In this document: in pieces, positions 10,193 through 20,872 of the stretch
Numbering within the stretch: the first letter of the stretch is position 1
Layout: every line of letters begins with the position of its first letter
From: Apiosordaria backusii
Taxonomy: Eukaryota; Ascomycota; Sordariomycetes; Sordariales; Lasiosphaeriaceae
DNA length: 64,000 bases
Assembly (NCBI GenBank): GCA_030549205.1
Contig: JAUKTV010000006.1
Location: 1,816,501 to 1,880,500 of the forward strand
Reading direction: 5' to 3'
Notes under the pieces: model-generated
The model's database searches: none
What the model saw: only the letters and a program-made list of their open reading frames with translations
Told to the model about the DNA's origin: nothing
Position numbers and translations under genes: made by a program

Positions 10193-11875
10193 ATGCCTCC
10201 CGAGCCCTTCATCTGTGGTCCCTGTCTTCGCGCTATGCGACGAGCTGCCGTTTCCAGAATATCCGCCCTTTCCGCACAGCGCAATCTTTCACGATCTTCC
10301 CGCCTCTTATCTGCGAAGCCCGCCCCCGTCGATTCCTCGACCAACCCCTCCTCGAGCCAAGATGATGATGCGTCTTCAAGCCCTCCAAACCGCCCTTCCC
10401 ACCGGCCAGAACCGTCCCAAAAGTCTGACAGCGAAAAAGAACTTGGTCCCCTAGCGCGTCGCCTCCAAGAAGCAACCGAAGAAGCGCTGCTGGAAGGAGG
10501 CCGCGCCGGTCGTCGCGCTGTCTTGGAAGATGCCGGCTTCTCCGAGGAACTCAAGGCGAAGCTCTTGAACAAACTTGCCGATGCCAAATTCCATGGCGAA
10601 CACTCAGCCGCCACTTCCGCTATTGCCCACTCCAGAATCCCCGATTCCGCTGGCCTAGGAACAAGATCTATCGCCACAGCGCAACCATGGACAGGCACAG
10701 AATCCACCGAGGATGCGGTCCTCCGAATGCTCAATGATGCCCACAAGCCCTTGGCCCCGGGATTACGAGGGAGAGGCAAGATTGTCCCCGAACCAGTCGA
10801 CATGCGATTTAAAACAAAGTCAATACTCAGTGCTGGTCAGAAAGTGGCAGAGGCGAGGGACAAGGCCTCCTTGTACACCTCGCTTGCAGGCAACAAACAA
10901 AAAGATGTCGGTTTAAGCGATGAAGAAAGAGAAGCAATGAAACGGGAATTCAGAGAGCGTTTCACTCCCGGGGCGCGCGCCATGCCCAACACCATCACCG
11001 GTCTAGCGGCGCTGGCAAATGAGCGCATTGAAGATGCCATTGCCAGGGGACAGTTCAAGCACATACCGAGAGGGAAGGGTGTCGAAAGAGATACGAGGGG
11101 AAATAACCCGTTTATCGATACGACAGAGTACATAATGAACAAGATGATTAAACGACAGGAGCTTGTACCACCTTGGATAGAAAAGCAACAAGAATTGCTG
11201 AAGACGGCTGTTAGCTTTAGATTGACGATAAGGACTAATTGGAAAAGACACATGGCGCGCATGATATCGGCCAAGGGTGGCAGCTTGGAAGAAAAGTTGA
11301 GGCGAGCAAGGGAATATGCCAGAGCTGAGGAGGTGTACAACCCGAAAAGGAAGAGAAAGGTGGAGGAGATAAGTGTGTCAACAAATTTGACAGATGATCC
11401 GGTGATGGTGAAGATGAGCCTGCAGGTTGTTTCTGAGGCAACATCAACGACGGAAAATGCGACAGAAAAAAATGAAGAGAATGTGGTAGTCGGTCGACCA
11501 TTCAGAGACCCGGCTTGGGAAGCTGCGGAAAGATCATACATGGAGCTCGCCATTGCCAACTTGAACACCATTGCCAGATCATACAATCTTATGGCGCCCG
11601 AGCTGGCCAAGAAACCGTACTTTTCGCTGGAAAGAGAACTAAACAGCTGCTTTGCGGATGTGGCGCCTGAAGTTGCAGAAGAGATCAAAGCCAGGGCGAC
11701 ATTGCCGGCAAAGTCGTTGGCTGATTACAGTTTTCTGGGTAGCGGAAAGCCCATTCAGAGGGGAGGCCTTCGAGGGACGTTTGGCATCGGGGAACAGAGC
11801 AGGGTGTGGGAACGGCAGGAACCAAGATATGGGTTCAAAGAGTTCTGGAGGGACTTGTTCAAGAAGGACAAGTAG
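10193..11875 (+). CDS. DnaJC28-like (DUF1992) protein, probably mitochondrial
   Basis: This is a single exon of 560 residues starting MPPEPFICGPCLRAMRRAAV. The N-terminus is Arg/Ser-rich with few acidic residues, as in a mitochondrial presequence. Residues 270-350 carry the DnaJ-homologue subfamily C member 28 conserved domain: ALANERIEDAIARGQFKHIP, then the GKG loop, then an NPFIDTTEYIMNKMIKRQEL helix and PPWIEKQQEL. No J domain (HPD) is present, as is usual for the fungal members. The C-terminal 200 residues contain helices and end with YGFKEFWRDLFKKDK. The molecular role of this family is poorly known; a mitochondrial chaperone-related or Golgi-type role has been proposed for animal members. 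Confidence 0.82.
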   Translation: MPPEPFICGPCLRAMRRAAVSRISALSAQRNLSRSSRLLSAKPAPVDSSTNPSSSQDDDASSSPPNRPSHRPEPSQKSDSEKELGPLARRLQEATEEALLEGGRAGRRAVLEDAGFSEELKAKLLNKLADAKFHGEHSAATSAIAHSRIPDSAGLGTRSIATAQPWTGTESTEDAVLRMLNDAHKPLAPGLRGRGKIVPEPVDMRFKTKSILSAGQKVAEARDKASLYTSLAGNKQKDVGLSDEEREAMKREFRERFTPGARAMPNTITGLAALANERIEDAIARGQFKHIPRGKGVERDTRGNNPFIDTTEYIMNKMIKRQELVPPWIEKQQELLKTAVSFRLTIRTNWKRHMARMISAKGGSLEEKLRRAREYARAEEVYNPKRKRKVEEISVSTNLTDDPVMVKMSLQVVSEATSTTENATEKNEENVVVGRPFRDPAWEAAERSYMELAIANLNTIARSYNLMAPELAKKPYFSLERELNSCFADVAPEVAEEIKARATLPAKSLADYSFLGSGKPIQRGGLRGTFGIGEQSRVWERQEPRYGFKEFWRDLFKKDK

Positions 11876-12197
11876 GTAGTCCATATTAGACTGAGAGACG
11901 CAAAAGCACCTCTGAAACCTCGCACATTGTTGGGGATGGCTTGGTGTCCAGTGTTGAAGGGTTAGGGTTAGCGAGTCTGTTCCGTACATTGCTTGCAGGG
12001 AGCTGTCCGGCAGGCGATCCCGCCGCATGCCCTCGGCAATGCCTTGTCGCAACGTCATGTTCCCCCACCACTTTACACGATCACAAAATCACCACGCGAC
12101 ACCGCGACACAACCGCAACCCGCGACTTTGAGTATCGCGAACTTGTAATACTACGAAATGTCATAGTCACCCGACGTACCGCGCGCCCATCGCCGCC
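11876..12197. other. short intergenic spacer
   Basis: This 322-bp stretch lies between two + strand genes. It contains a two-copy TTAGGG match (about 11958-11970), which I take as chance. It also holds the Btn1 promoter. Confidence 0.5.
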
Positions 12198-13644
12198 ATG
12201 AATTCCCGTTCCGCCTCCTCCTCTGGCCTCCTCCCCCTGCCCCTTCCGGGCACCCCGTCCTCATCATGGCGCCTCTATCGTGCCCGCGTGTCTGCATTTT
12301 TGCGTGACCCAAACACCTCTGTTGTAGTAGCATTTTGGCTGTTTGGTTCGTTTTGGTACTCCCCAGCCGTCTTTACGCTTTTGTCTAACAATTGTCTGGT
12401 GTGGTGCAGGCTTAATCAACAATATCCTCTACGTCCTGCTCCTGACAGCCGCCCAAGACCTTGTCGGTCCATCCATTCCAAAGGCCCTTGTCCTGCTGGC
12501 AGACGTTATGCCCTCCTTCCTGACCAAACTCGTCGCGCCGTATTTCATCCACCTCGTCCCGTACTCGATTCGCATATTGGTCTTTGTGGCGCTGTCATCT
12601 GGGGGCATGCTACTGGTAGCATTGACGCCGAATACCCAGTCCGTCGGCTTGAAGATGGTTGGAGTGATAATAGCCAGTCTTAGTTCTGGCGGTGGAGAAC
12701 TCAGCTTCTTGGGGTTGACACACTATTACGGTGTCAGCAGCCTCGCGGCATGGGGAAGCGGGACAGGAGCAGCAGGGCTCATTGGGGCAGGATTATACGT
12801 GTTGATGACAGACTGGCTGGGGATGTCAGTCAAAAACAGCCTGCTGATCAGCGCGTTGATGCCCGGCATCATGTTGCTCTCCTTTTTTGTCATCCTGCCC
12901 AGAGACAGGATAAAACAGAATACGATCAAAGGATACGAACCACTCCCCGGCCTTGACCGAGACGGCTCTGCCGAGAGGGATATCGAACCCAGCGCGGCAT
13001 CATCTGCCCTTCTCCCCGAACCCGGCCCGTCCTCAGTAACCGCATATCACCACACTACCAGCAGCCCCCTCGACAAATCCTCGTTCTGGACCAACCTCCG
13101 CCGCGCCAAGTCCCTCTTCTGGCCTTACATGCTCCCGTTGTTGCTCGTCTACGTAGCAGAGTACACCATCAACCAAGGCGTAGCACCCACCCTCCTCTTC
13201 CCCCTCGAGCAATCCCCCTTCAGCGAATACCGCTCCTTCTACCCATTCTACGGGTTTCTCTACCAGCTAGGCGTGTTCATCTCCCGCTCTTCGACCCCAT
13301 GGATCAGGATACACCACCTTTACTTTCCCTCACTGCTCCAAGTTGGGAACTTGGTGCTGCTGACCCTGCACGCGCTGCTCAACTTTATCCCGTCGGTGTA
13401 CCTGATCTTTTTGGTAATCTTCTGGGAGGGCCTGCTGGGAGGGGCGGTGTACGTCAATACTTTTGCAGAGATTATGGATAATGTCGCTGTGGAGGATCGA
13501 GAGTTTAGCCTGGGGGCCACGTCGGTCAGTGACAGTGGGGGGATATGCATTGCGGGTTTTATCGGCATGGCGATGGAAGTTTGGCTTTGTGATTGGCAGG
13601 TGCAGCGTGGGAGGGATTACTGTCGGAGGGTGGAGGTGAGTTGA
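12198..13644 (+). CDS. btn1: CLN3/battenin family vacuolar membrane protein
   Basis: I read two exons, 12198-12345 and 12410-13644, joined to 1383 nt (460 residues). The intron has a CTAAC branch and a GTGCAG acceptor. Splicing restores the family signature FWLFGLINNILYVLLLTAA across the junction. Further CLN3 marks are SSGGGELSFLGLTHYYG, AAWGSGTGAAGLIGAG and EYTINQGVAPTLLFPLEQSP in the second half, followed by FYPFYGFLYQLGVFISRSS. About 10-11 membrane segments are visible, with a hydrophilic cytosolic loop near residues 240-300. The yeast homologue, Btn1/Yhc3, acts at the vacuole in pH and basic amino acid homeostasis. The assignment is secure. Confidence 0.93.
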
Positions 13645-14351
13645 GATTGAGTCATACAATGTGATATATTGCCATGTTACAAGCAAGTAAGAGCGAGACT
13701 GCGTATATTTGCACTGAAAGTGTCCGCTACTTGGTGCTATATATTTAATGATTTGATGACTCTCACAAGGTCGAGGAAGTGCCACTGTATATCTTCTGTA
13801 GGTGTAGATGATATGATGAGTGGAGGCTCTTGATATACTGTTGTATGGCTCTGTATATTTGACTGGGCGGTTTAATACATTATCGCCTGTGTTAGCATCT
13901 ATATATCGGTTTTACTGAGTTGCTCTTCAGTATGTGCTGTAGGTATCTTGATGCGTGTGTGTCGACTCGGTTTTTCTACAGCTTCATCTAAGTTTATTAA
14001 GTTGGGCTTTTTGTGTCGAACTCATGTACCCATGTGCCAAATGGAGCTTTGTTACGGTATGTGTTAAAGTTATGTTCATGTGTCTCAAATCGACCTTGGT
14101 ATGCATAGTATAATACAGGGGACCGTTTAAATCTTACTGAAAGCCATCCTCAAACACTAACCATTACGTGGACCACCTTCTGCTTGTATGTAAACCCAAT
14201 ATGAACATCCAAATGTACCATGACGGGTATGTAACCCATTTTCTAACCCAATCCACATATCCAGAAAGTAACACTACAAAAAGCCAATCCCAAATAAATG
14301 CGCCATGCTTCAACTCCCAACAGGACAAAAGAAAAAAGCCCTAACAACCGT
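13645..14351. other. AT-rich convergent spacer
   Basis: This lies between the 3' ends of btn1 (+) and the M13 peptidase (-). It is clearly richer in A and T than its neighbours. I see no gene or RNA. Confidence 0.5.
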
Positions 14352-16674
14352 CTAAAAGATCTCACACCGGGGCTCCTTCTTGGGACACTTGAAGGCCTCC
14401 CTAAAGCCCCGAGAATTCTCCGCACTGCCGAGGATTCTGAACTGATTGAGGGGGTGTTGCGCGTTCGTCTGTACGGACGCAGCCTTTTGCGCAGCGCTCT
14501 GGGCGCTGCACCACCAGTTGCCGTACATGATGAAGAAGAGCTGCTCGTGGGTGAAGTCTTGCAGCCCGGGCAAGTTCTGGTCCCAGACAGCAGGCATAGA
14601 CTTGCGCTCCTTGACCCAGGCGTCGTACGCCACGGCGAGGCCGCCGGCATCCGAGATGCTCTCGGCCAGCGTCACGTTGCCTTGGCCGTGGTACTTCTTG
14701 CCGTCCGGTCCGACGACGGAAAACTCGGAGAACTGCGTCACGAAGCACTTCTCACGCTCCGTGTATTCCTCCTCCGTCTTCTTATCCCACCAGTTGGTCT
14801 GGATGCCGTTTTCATCCTTCGTCCGTCCCCTGCTGTCAAGGCTGTGGGTGATCTCGTGGCCAATGACGGCACCCAGGCCACCATACAGTGCCCATTCGGG
14901 CAAGTCGGGGTGGAACATGGGCAGCTGCGAGACGCCGGCGGGAATGAGGATGCTGTTGACCTCGCCCTCGTAGGCAGCGTTGGCGATGAGAGTGTGCACT
15001 GTTTCCCATTCCTTTTGCGACGACGGTTTGAGCAACCCTCTCATATCTGTCACCACTTGGTGGTGCAGACCCGCCGCGGCATTCTCAAAGAAGGAATCGG
15101 TGATGTTCAGACCGCTGTAGAAGGCGGCAAGGCTGTCGGGAGACGCGGCGTTGGGCTCCTCCTCTGGGTATCCAATGTTCAGGGCCATGTTTTCCAGCTT
15201 CTTGACGGTGCGCTTCCTGGTTGCTTCGCTCATCCACGACAGCTTGTCGACATGCACCTTCATCTCCTCGCGGATGTTGGAGGCCAGCTTGGCAGACGTG
15301 GAGCGGGTTAGGTTGCTATAAGTAGCCTGAACAAAAAAATGACCAAGTGTCCACCTCAGTGATGAATCCAGGTGACGGATGCAGTTTTCATAAGTGTTGG
15401 AAGCAGCCTTGCCGCCGGCTCCCACTGCCTCGAGTTCGGGAGACTCGACATATTCACCCATCGTGTCGATGAACTTCCAGAAGAACCAGGACTGCAAGAC
15501 GATTCTGCGCTGCTGTTTGACCAGTTTCTCAATCCTCGGCCAAACCCCAGGGGCCTCGACCCTAACAGCGTCCGGCACATGTCCTTGCGGAACCAGAGCC
15601 TTGACCATCACATCCAAGCCGAGGACTGGTGCCAGGGCTCCGAGGTCCTTGAACGGCACGACCGTCTAGAGGTAGGTGGTTAGCGCAGACCACTCCTTCA
15701 CTCGAACAGCACGTATATGCTTACCTTTTTCAGGACCTCCTGTGGATCCTGTTCGGCCGCTGAGGATGCGCCTTCGGCAGACTCGGCCCATAGAGCAGCG
15801 ACCATGGCTGCCTCGAAGGCAACAATGTCTTTTGAGATATCCTTGAGTTCGTTCTCATCGATCGACACCGGAAATGTCGCGCTGAGCGCTCCGGCAATCT
15901 TGGCCTCCAACTCCGCGACCGTTGCGTTATCGGAAGAGCCGGCGATCGCTTCCAATGGAAGACTTAGTTGGGGGATCCTAATAAAAAAACGCTGAGTTTT
16001 CTGCCATGGGTGTTAGCACACACACCACGTGAAGATTAGGTACATACCGGATCCACTGCATCGGCTTTGCGATGGCTGCGTCCAAGATCTCCTTTCGGAT
16101 CATCCCTTCCAACCCACGTCCGAATGTTCAACTGGGCCAAGGCGATGGAGACAGCTTGAAGCCCGGCTTTATCATCCGCCTCATCGAACAGCTCGTCTGT
16201 GAATTCCACCTCGATCGGCCAGTGCTTGTGGAATTCGTTGAGGGCGTCCTTCAAAGGCTTGACCCCCGCCTTGGCGATGGCTTTCGAGTCCATGCACGCC
16301 GCGTATGACTGGCGGAGCATCTCGAAGTTGTGCTCATCAGCATTGTCCCTGCGGTTGAGAGTGTACGGTTTGACATGTTTCGCCTCGTGGTATGGACGAG
16401 ATACGATTTCGCGCAGAAGCCTGTAGTTGGGCTTATGGGCCATTGCCAAGCCATTCATGGGATCGTCCTGTCTCTGGTTGAACCCGTAGCAGACCACTAT
16501 TTCAGTTAGCGATGTACTGGCCCGATTCATCAACATGTAGGTACACTTACTCTCGTCAAAGTTGGTGCATGGGTCCATATCTTTCCAGTGGGGAGCCAGG
16601 TTTCCAAGCAGGTGCGCTGCAGTTTGGATGCATGCCGGTGTTGTGCACACCTCTGTGCTTTGAAATTGACCCAT
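14352..16674 (-). CDS. M13 family zinc metallopeptidase (neprilysin-like)
   Basis: I read four exons: 16674-16551, 16496-16048, 16000-15725 and 15665-14352. They join to 2163 nt (720 residues). The zinc-binding motif is IGHEITH near residue 552, with the third ligand in ESISDAGG near 617. The substrate-binding NAAYEGEVNSILIPAG (the usual N-A-F/Y-Y...N) is also present, and the tail ends in a Cys near PRCEIF. N-terminal cysteines in VCTTPAC and DPCTNFD match the secreted or ectodomain pattern of the family. The first exon, however, begins MGQFQSTEVC with no signal peptide or membrane anchor, so an upstream exon may be missed. M13 enzymes cleave small peptides. Closest relatives in fungi are ECE/neprilysin-like enzymes. 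Confidence 0.9.
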
Positions 16675-19342
16675 GACGGGCAAAGAGAGAATGCGGCTAG
16701 GGAACGAGAAGAGAGAAAAAAGACGAGAAAACGGAAGGAAAAACGAAAAATCCCCAAGTGAAGTTGCCGCTTGTTGTGAGATGGTGGAGATACAGAGCCA
16801 GAACAGTCTTGGATCGGAAGCGCCATGATGGTATATATGCCTTTGTGTTCTTTCCAGCGGGATGTTTGTGCCAGCATCGGGCTCCTGTGGCTCAGCCTCT
16901 TCCAGATCGACGGGTGAGGTTGATGAAGGGTGCTAGCAATCTCAGCCCAGTCCCGCATGCTTAACCACAAGTTCGCCAATGGGATTTCGACAGCAGGAAA
17001 GCCAAGTCTTCAGACGGGGTTTGAATGTCAGCATTGCGATGCAGGCAGTTGCTGTTGAGGGCGCTAGGGGATCCGCAGGCAGCTGTTTTGGCAGGGGACG
17101 GACTTTGAGGACCTTGGCAATTCCATCAGCAAAATTATGAGGTTGCCCATTCAAGAGAGCTGCACTGGTCCAAACTTGAAAAGAAAACAGCGATGCCTGC
17201 TCACTGTGGAACTGAGATACTTGTCGGGTCCCGTGAAGCTGGGAAGTTCACCGCCTAATAAAGATGGACCAAAAAAAGAGTGCTTCGCCATGATTAGTCA
17301 ATGGCCGATAGCCGCGAGCTGCGGATCATGTGTATCGAGTGTGGTTGTTGATTGTTCGGGGTTTTGGTGTTCAGGATGAGCTGGTCGAAATCTATTGGAT
17401 CATCCCCATCTCTGACGATGGACCCAGCGAGGGGACCATGGCATCGATCCTCCCATCCATCCATGCATCTCCTTGCAGAGCTTGTCTCCTGCGCCTTCGC
17501 TGCACAGGCCCCACTGTTAGTGTTGCTGTAGACAGGCCACGCTATTCCCTAGCAGCGGTCGTTGTGATAGCATTTGGGGCACCGGCACACAATGTAAAAG
17601 TTCAGACGGGTTGATAATCCCGAACCGTTCAGGAAACGATTTGTTTGGCGAACACGCGTAAGACTCTGGGCAGAGATCCTCGTGCTGCTGACGCGACTTG
17701 CCAGTTTCCTCTTTTCGCGAATAGCCTCCAGCCACGTTCACATCGAATACTCCTCATGTTTAGAAAATTACAGTATTTCACATCCCGCATTCTCACACAA
17801 GATGTTTTGCCCCCAATCCTACTGCTGCACAGTCCAGCTTCTTTCTCAAAGACTCGAGTTTGCGCAGTTTGATCATCCCTTTAAACTCTCTTCACCGAGA
17901 GCAAAATCCCGAACCTGGACAGCACACCACCAGTCAAAAACAGCAGCCACCTCCAACAGTTTGGACCCCCCTCCATCTTTCCGGAACAAACTCGCCCCGA
18001 CAAAAGACTGCCAATCGTGGCGAGGGAAACCTCCGACGGGAATGTCAGCCGCTTGGCCAAGCCCAAGCCAGTCTTTGACCCAGCCACATCTGACGTACTT
18101 CTCTCACTCACCAATTTCAGCCTCTCAGAATCTGAATCTGACGTCGGGGCTGGTTGGATCCTATTACGGAGTACTTTTCTTGGTCACCAGATGCATCTTA
18201 TACCGATAACCAGCGCGAGGAAGCTTTTTCGATCCATCACTCCATCGGCCCCAAGCACATGCACCTGGGGATGCGTACAACCATCCCACGCCGAGATGAC
18301 AAATCTAGACTTCAAGTTGTAGTACATATATACCTGACACCTAGTGAGGCTCTTAACCTCGCTCGTCTACTTTGTTGCTGAACGCCGGTTGGAGACACAC
18401 GTCATGCTTCCATATGATCTCCGGTTTGATAGTAGGTAGGTAATTAGGTACTTACGATCAAAACTCCAACATGAATTGCAGAGACGATGAGGATAAACAG
18501 AGTCATATAACAGGTCAAGAATTCAGTGTTTCACATAGGGAGACGTCCCCATCTGAGTGAATATGTCAATGCAGGTATTCTGTACCACTTTTGCTTCCCG
18601 TCAAGTTGAAGAGTTCTGCTACCTTTTGATATCAACGAGGTGTCAGAAATCACCTTTCAGTGCCCATAGTTGTAGTCTTACCTAGGTACGTAGGGACGGT
18701 ACTAGTATTTATCAAGAAACGAGATTCATTCTACTTGCATTACAATATCACCAGAGAACCACCTCTCACACTCTGCATACGGTACACCAATCGTACATCC
18801 TCGGATCCGAATTCCCCCGGCCCCGGTACCTACCTCCCCACCGAGCGGCAACATATTACCCTTCTTCTCGCTACCACATCTCCAGTCTCTGACACACTGT
18901 CACACATACACACCACATCGAGGGTCAGTTGGAAGCGGGTGGCTTGCGTGATTTTGATCATTTAATTTTTGATTGCAATCCTCCTCACAAATAGCAGCTG
19001 CAGCTGAAGAAGGGAGGGTGGGTGGTGCAGGCGGCCGCAACGAAACAATTTATCCATCCGGGAAGGGGGAGGGTGGCCAATATCCAGTCTCCAAATTGGC
19101 TTGCATCATGTGAACGGGATGATGGATTGGAACGACCAACATCATTTTCTTTTTTACCTCATAACAACTCTTCGTCATCGGATTGGAAGGAATCACACAA
19201 TCGGTGAAAACTAATTGAAGTAGGTAAGGTAGTTTCATAAATCTTATTCAAATAGGTATATATACAATATCTTCATAATCGTATCATTTACATGAGTTTT
19301 CATCCACAAGCTAGAGTTCTCCGATAAAAAAAGATATCCAGC
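16675..19342. other. 2.7-kb intergenic region, no gene seen
   Basis: The open frames at 17682-18209, 17860-18322 and 18660-18965 overlap each other in different frames. They lack domains and splice-supported extensions. The stretch around 18415-18470 and 18680 has several CCTAGGTA/TAGGTAGG-type motifs that recur across the window. The region nearest 16700-16850 is the M13 promoter (a TATATA run lies at about 16833). Confidence 0.4.
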
Positions 19343-20872
19343 CTAAATCTCATCACCACCACCGCATGGACCTGAGTGGGTGTGGACACCGTGGCCGTGA
19401 ACGCCCAGGGAGCGCTTCATGGCCTTGGCCCTGTCGCCAGCCCACCGTCTCTGGTTGAGGTTGACAGCGGGGAAGCCCTTCCAGCTAGTAGCATACTTGG
19501 CGACGGAGTGGGCAATGGCCTGGGTGTTGATGAGGAAGGCCTTCCAGTTGAGGTTGTCAACGGTGTCGCCGGCCTTGTGGTAGTTGACATCGTACGCGAC
19601 GCCAACCTCACCACCGAAGAGCTTCTGCTCGGCCTCGGTCTTGGGGACCTCAGCACCGGTGAAAAGACCGCCAGATGGAATACCGTTCTGGATGAAACCG
19701 GCATAATCGGAACGACCGGAGAACTCGGTAGGGACGGAGGGAGAGCGCTTGGACTTGAAGAAGTCCTCAAAGTCCTTCTCGATGACGTCGGACCCGGGGG
19801 GGCCGGTGAGGTTGAAAGCGGATCCATCACCGTCGTAGACACCGAGGATGTAGTTGGGGGAGGCGATCATGTCAAAGTTGAGGTAGGCACGGATCTTGGC
19901 CAGCTCGGTCTCGGAGCTGTTGATCGACTTGACGTAGAAGTAAGAGCCAAGAAGACCGAACTCCTCAGCGCCAAAGAAGGTGAAGCGGACGGCGTTCTTG
20001 ACGCTGAAGTGGCTCAAGTACTTGGCGACATTGAGGATACCGATGGTACCGGAGCCGTCGTCGTTGATACCGGGGCCGGCAGAGACGGAGTCGGAATGAC
20101 CGCCAACGACGAGGACGTTCTCGTGGTCACCGCCCTTGGTCTCGGCAATGACGTTGTAGTTCACACGCTGTTCAACGGTGGCATCGACGTCGAGGGTGGC
20201 CTCAACGGGGCCAGCGGAGAGAGCGGTGAGGATGGGAGCGGCGTCCTCCTGGCTGATGCCCACAGCAGGGGCATAATCCTGGAAGGGAGAGCCGAGAGTA
20301 CCGGCAAGGGAGCCGGCAACGTTGTTGTAGATGACGATGCCAGCGGCACCAGCAGCCTTGGCGCTCAGCGACTTCTCAGCGAAAGAGCAAGTGCCGCGGG
20401 AGACAAAGGCAATCTTGCCGGCAACTTGAGTTGGGTAGTCGGCCGGAGTGCAGCCAAGGTTAGGAACAGCGACAAGGCTGCTGGCGACCTCACCGCCAGG
20501 GGTGTAGGTCATGATGGCAGCGGGGACGGCAGCGCCATTGACGGTGAGGGAAGCGGTACCCTCGGAGAAGATCTCGGTGAAGGGCTGCTTCACGACATCG
20601 TAGTAGTTGAGGCGCTTGAGGGTGTTGTAGATGTAATCAACGGTGGCGTTGTGACCGCCGCTACCGAAAGCGCGGTTACCACCGTGAGCGTTAGCAAACG
20701 ACTGGAGTTTGTTGGCGTCGTGGAGCAGATCAAGCTTGTTGACATAGGACTGGAGCTTGGCCGAGGTGACTAGAGGCTTCTTGGAGGTCTTGTCCTTGCC
20801 CTTGCCGTTGCCGCCAGCGCTGACGGTGGCGGACAGGGCGAGAGCGAAAAGGGAGGCGGTGGCGGTCTTCAT
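19343..20872 (-). CDS. lap2: secreted M28 aminopeptidase with PA domain (aminopeptidase Y / Lap2-like)
   Basis: This is a single exon of 509 residues. The start at 20872 gives MKTATASLFALALSATVSAG, a clear signal peptide; the open frame extends further upstream without one. A protease-associated domain spans about residues 125-225 (VPNLGCTPADYP, FVSRGTCSFAEKSLSAKAAG). The M28 catalytic core has zinc ligands and catalytic residues in GGHSDSV (H about 257), GINDDGSG, FFGAEEFGLLG (EE about 303), LNFDMIASP and NYHKAGDT (H about 432). It releases N-terminal residues from peptides outside the cell or in the vacuole. Codon use is very strongly C-ending, typical of a highly expressed gene. This also produces a long meaningless open frame on the opposite strand. 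The gene symbol follows the Aspergillus homologue. Confidence 0.92.
   Translation of the reverse strand: MKTATASLFALALSATVSAGGNGKGKDKTSKKPLVTSAKLQSYVNKLDLLHDANKLQSFANAHGGNRAFGSGGHNATVDYIYNTLKRLNYYDVVKQPFTEIFSEGTASLTVNGAAVPAAIMTYTPGGEVASSLVAVPNLGCTPADYPTQVAGKIAFVSRGTCSFAEKSLSAKAAGAAGIVIYNNVAGSLAGTLGSPFQDYAPAVGISQEDAAPILTALSAGPVEATLDVDATVEQRVNYNVIAETKGGDHENVLVVGGHSDSVSAGPGINDDGSGTIGILNVAKYLSHFSVKNAVRFTFFGAEEFGLLGSYFYVKSINSSETELAKIRAYLNFDMIASPNYILGVYDGDGSAFNLTGPPGSDVIEKDFEDFFKSKRSPSVPTEFSGRSDYAGFIQNGIPSGGLFTGAEVPKTEAEQKLFGGEVGVAYDVNYHKAGDTVDNLNWKAFLINTQAIAHSVAKYATSWKGFPAVNLNQRRWAGDRAKAMKRSLGVHGHGVHTHSGPCGGGDEI

Noticed and set aside
11957..11970. Two TTAGGG-like units
   Set aside because: Two copies are too few for an interstitial telomere; likely chance.
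14298..15311. 337-codon open frame on the + strand
   Set aside because: It is antisense to the M13 peptidase, which has clear zinc-binding motifs on the - strand.
19376..20773. 465-codon open frame on the + strand
   Set aside because: It is the antisense of the aminopeptidase gene. Strong C-ending codon bias there removes stops on the opposite strand. The product is low-complexity Gly/Val/Asp.
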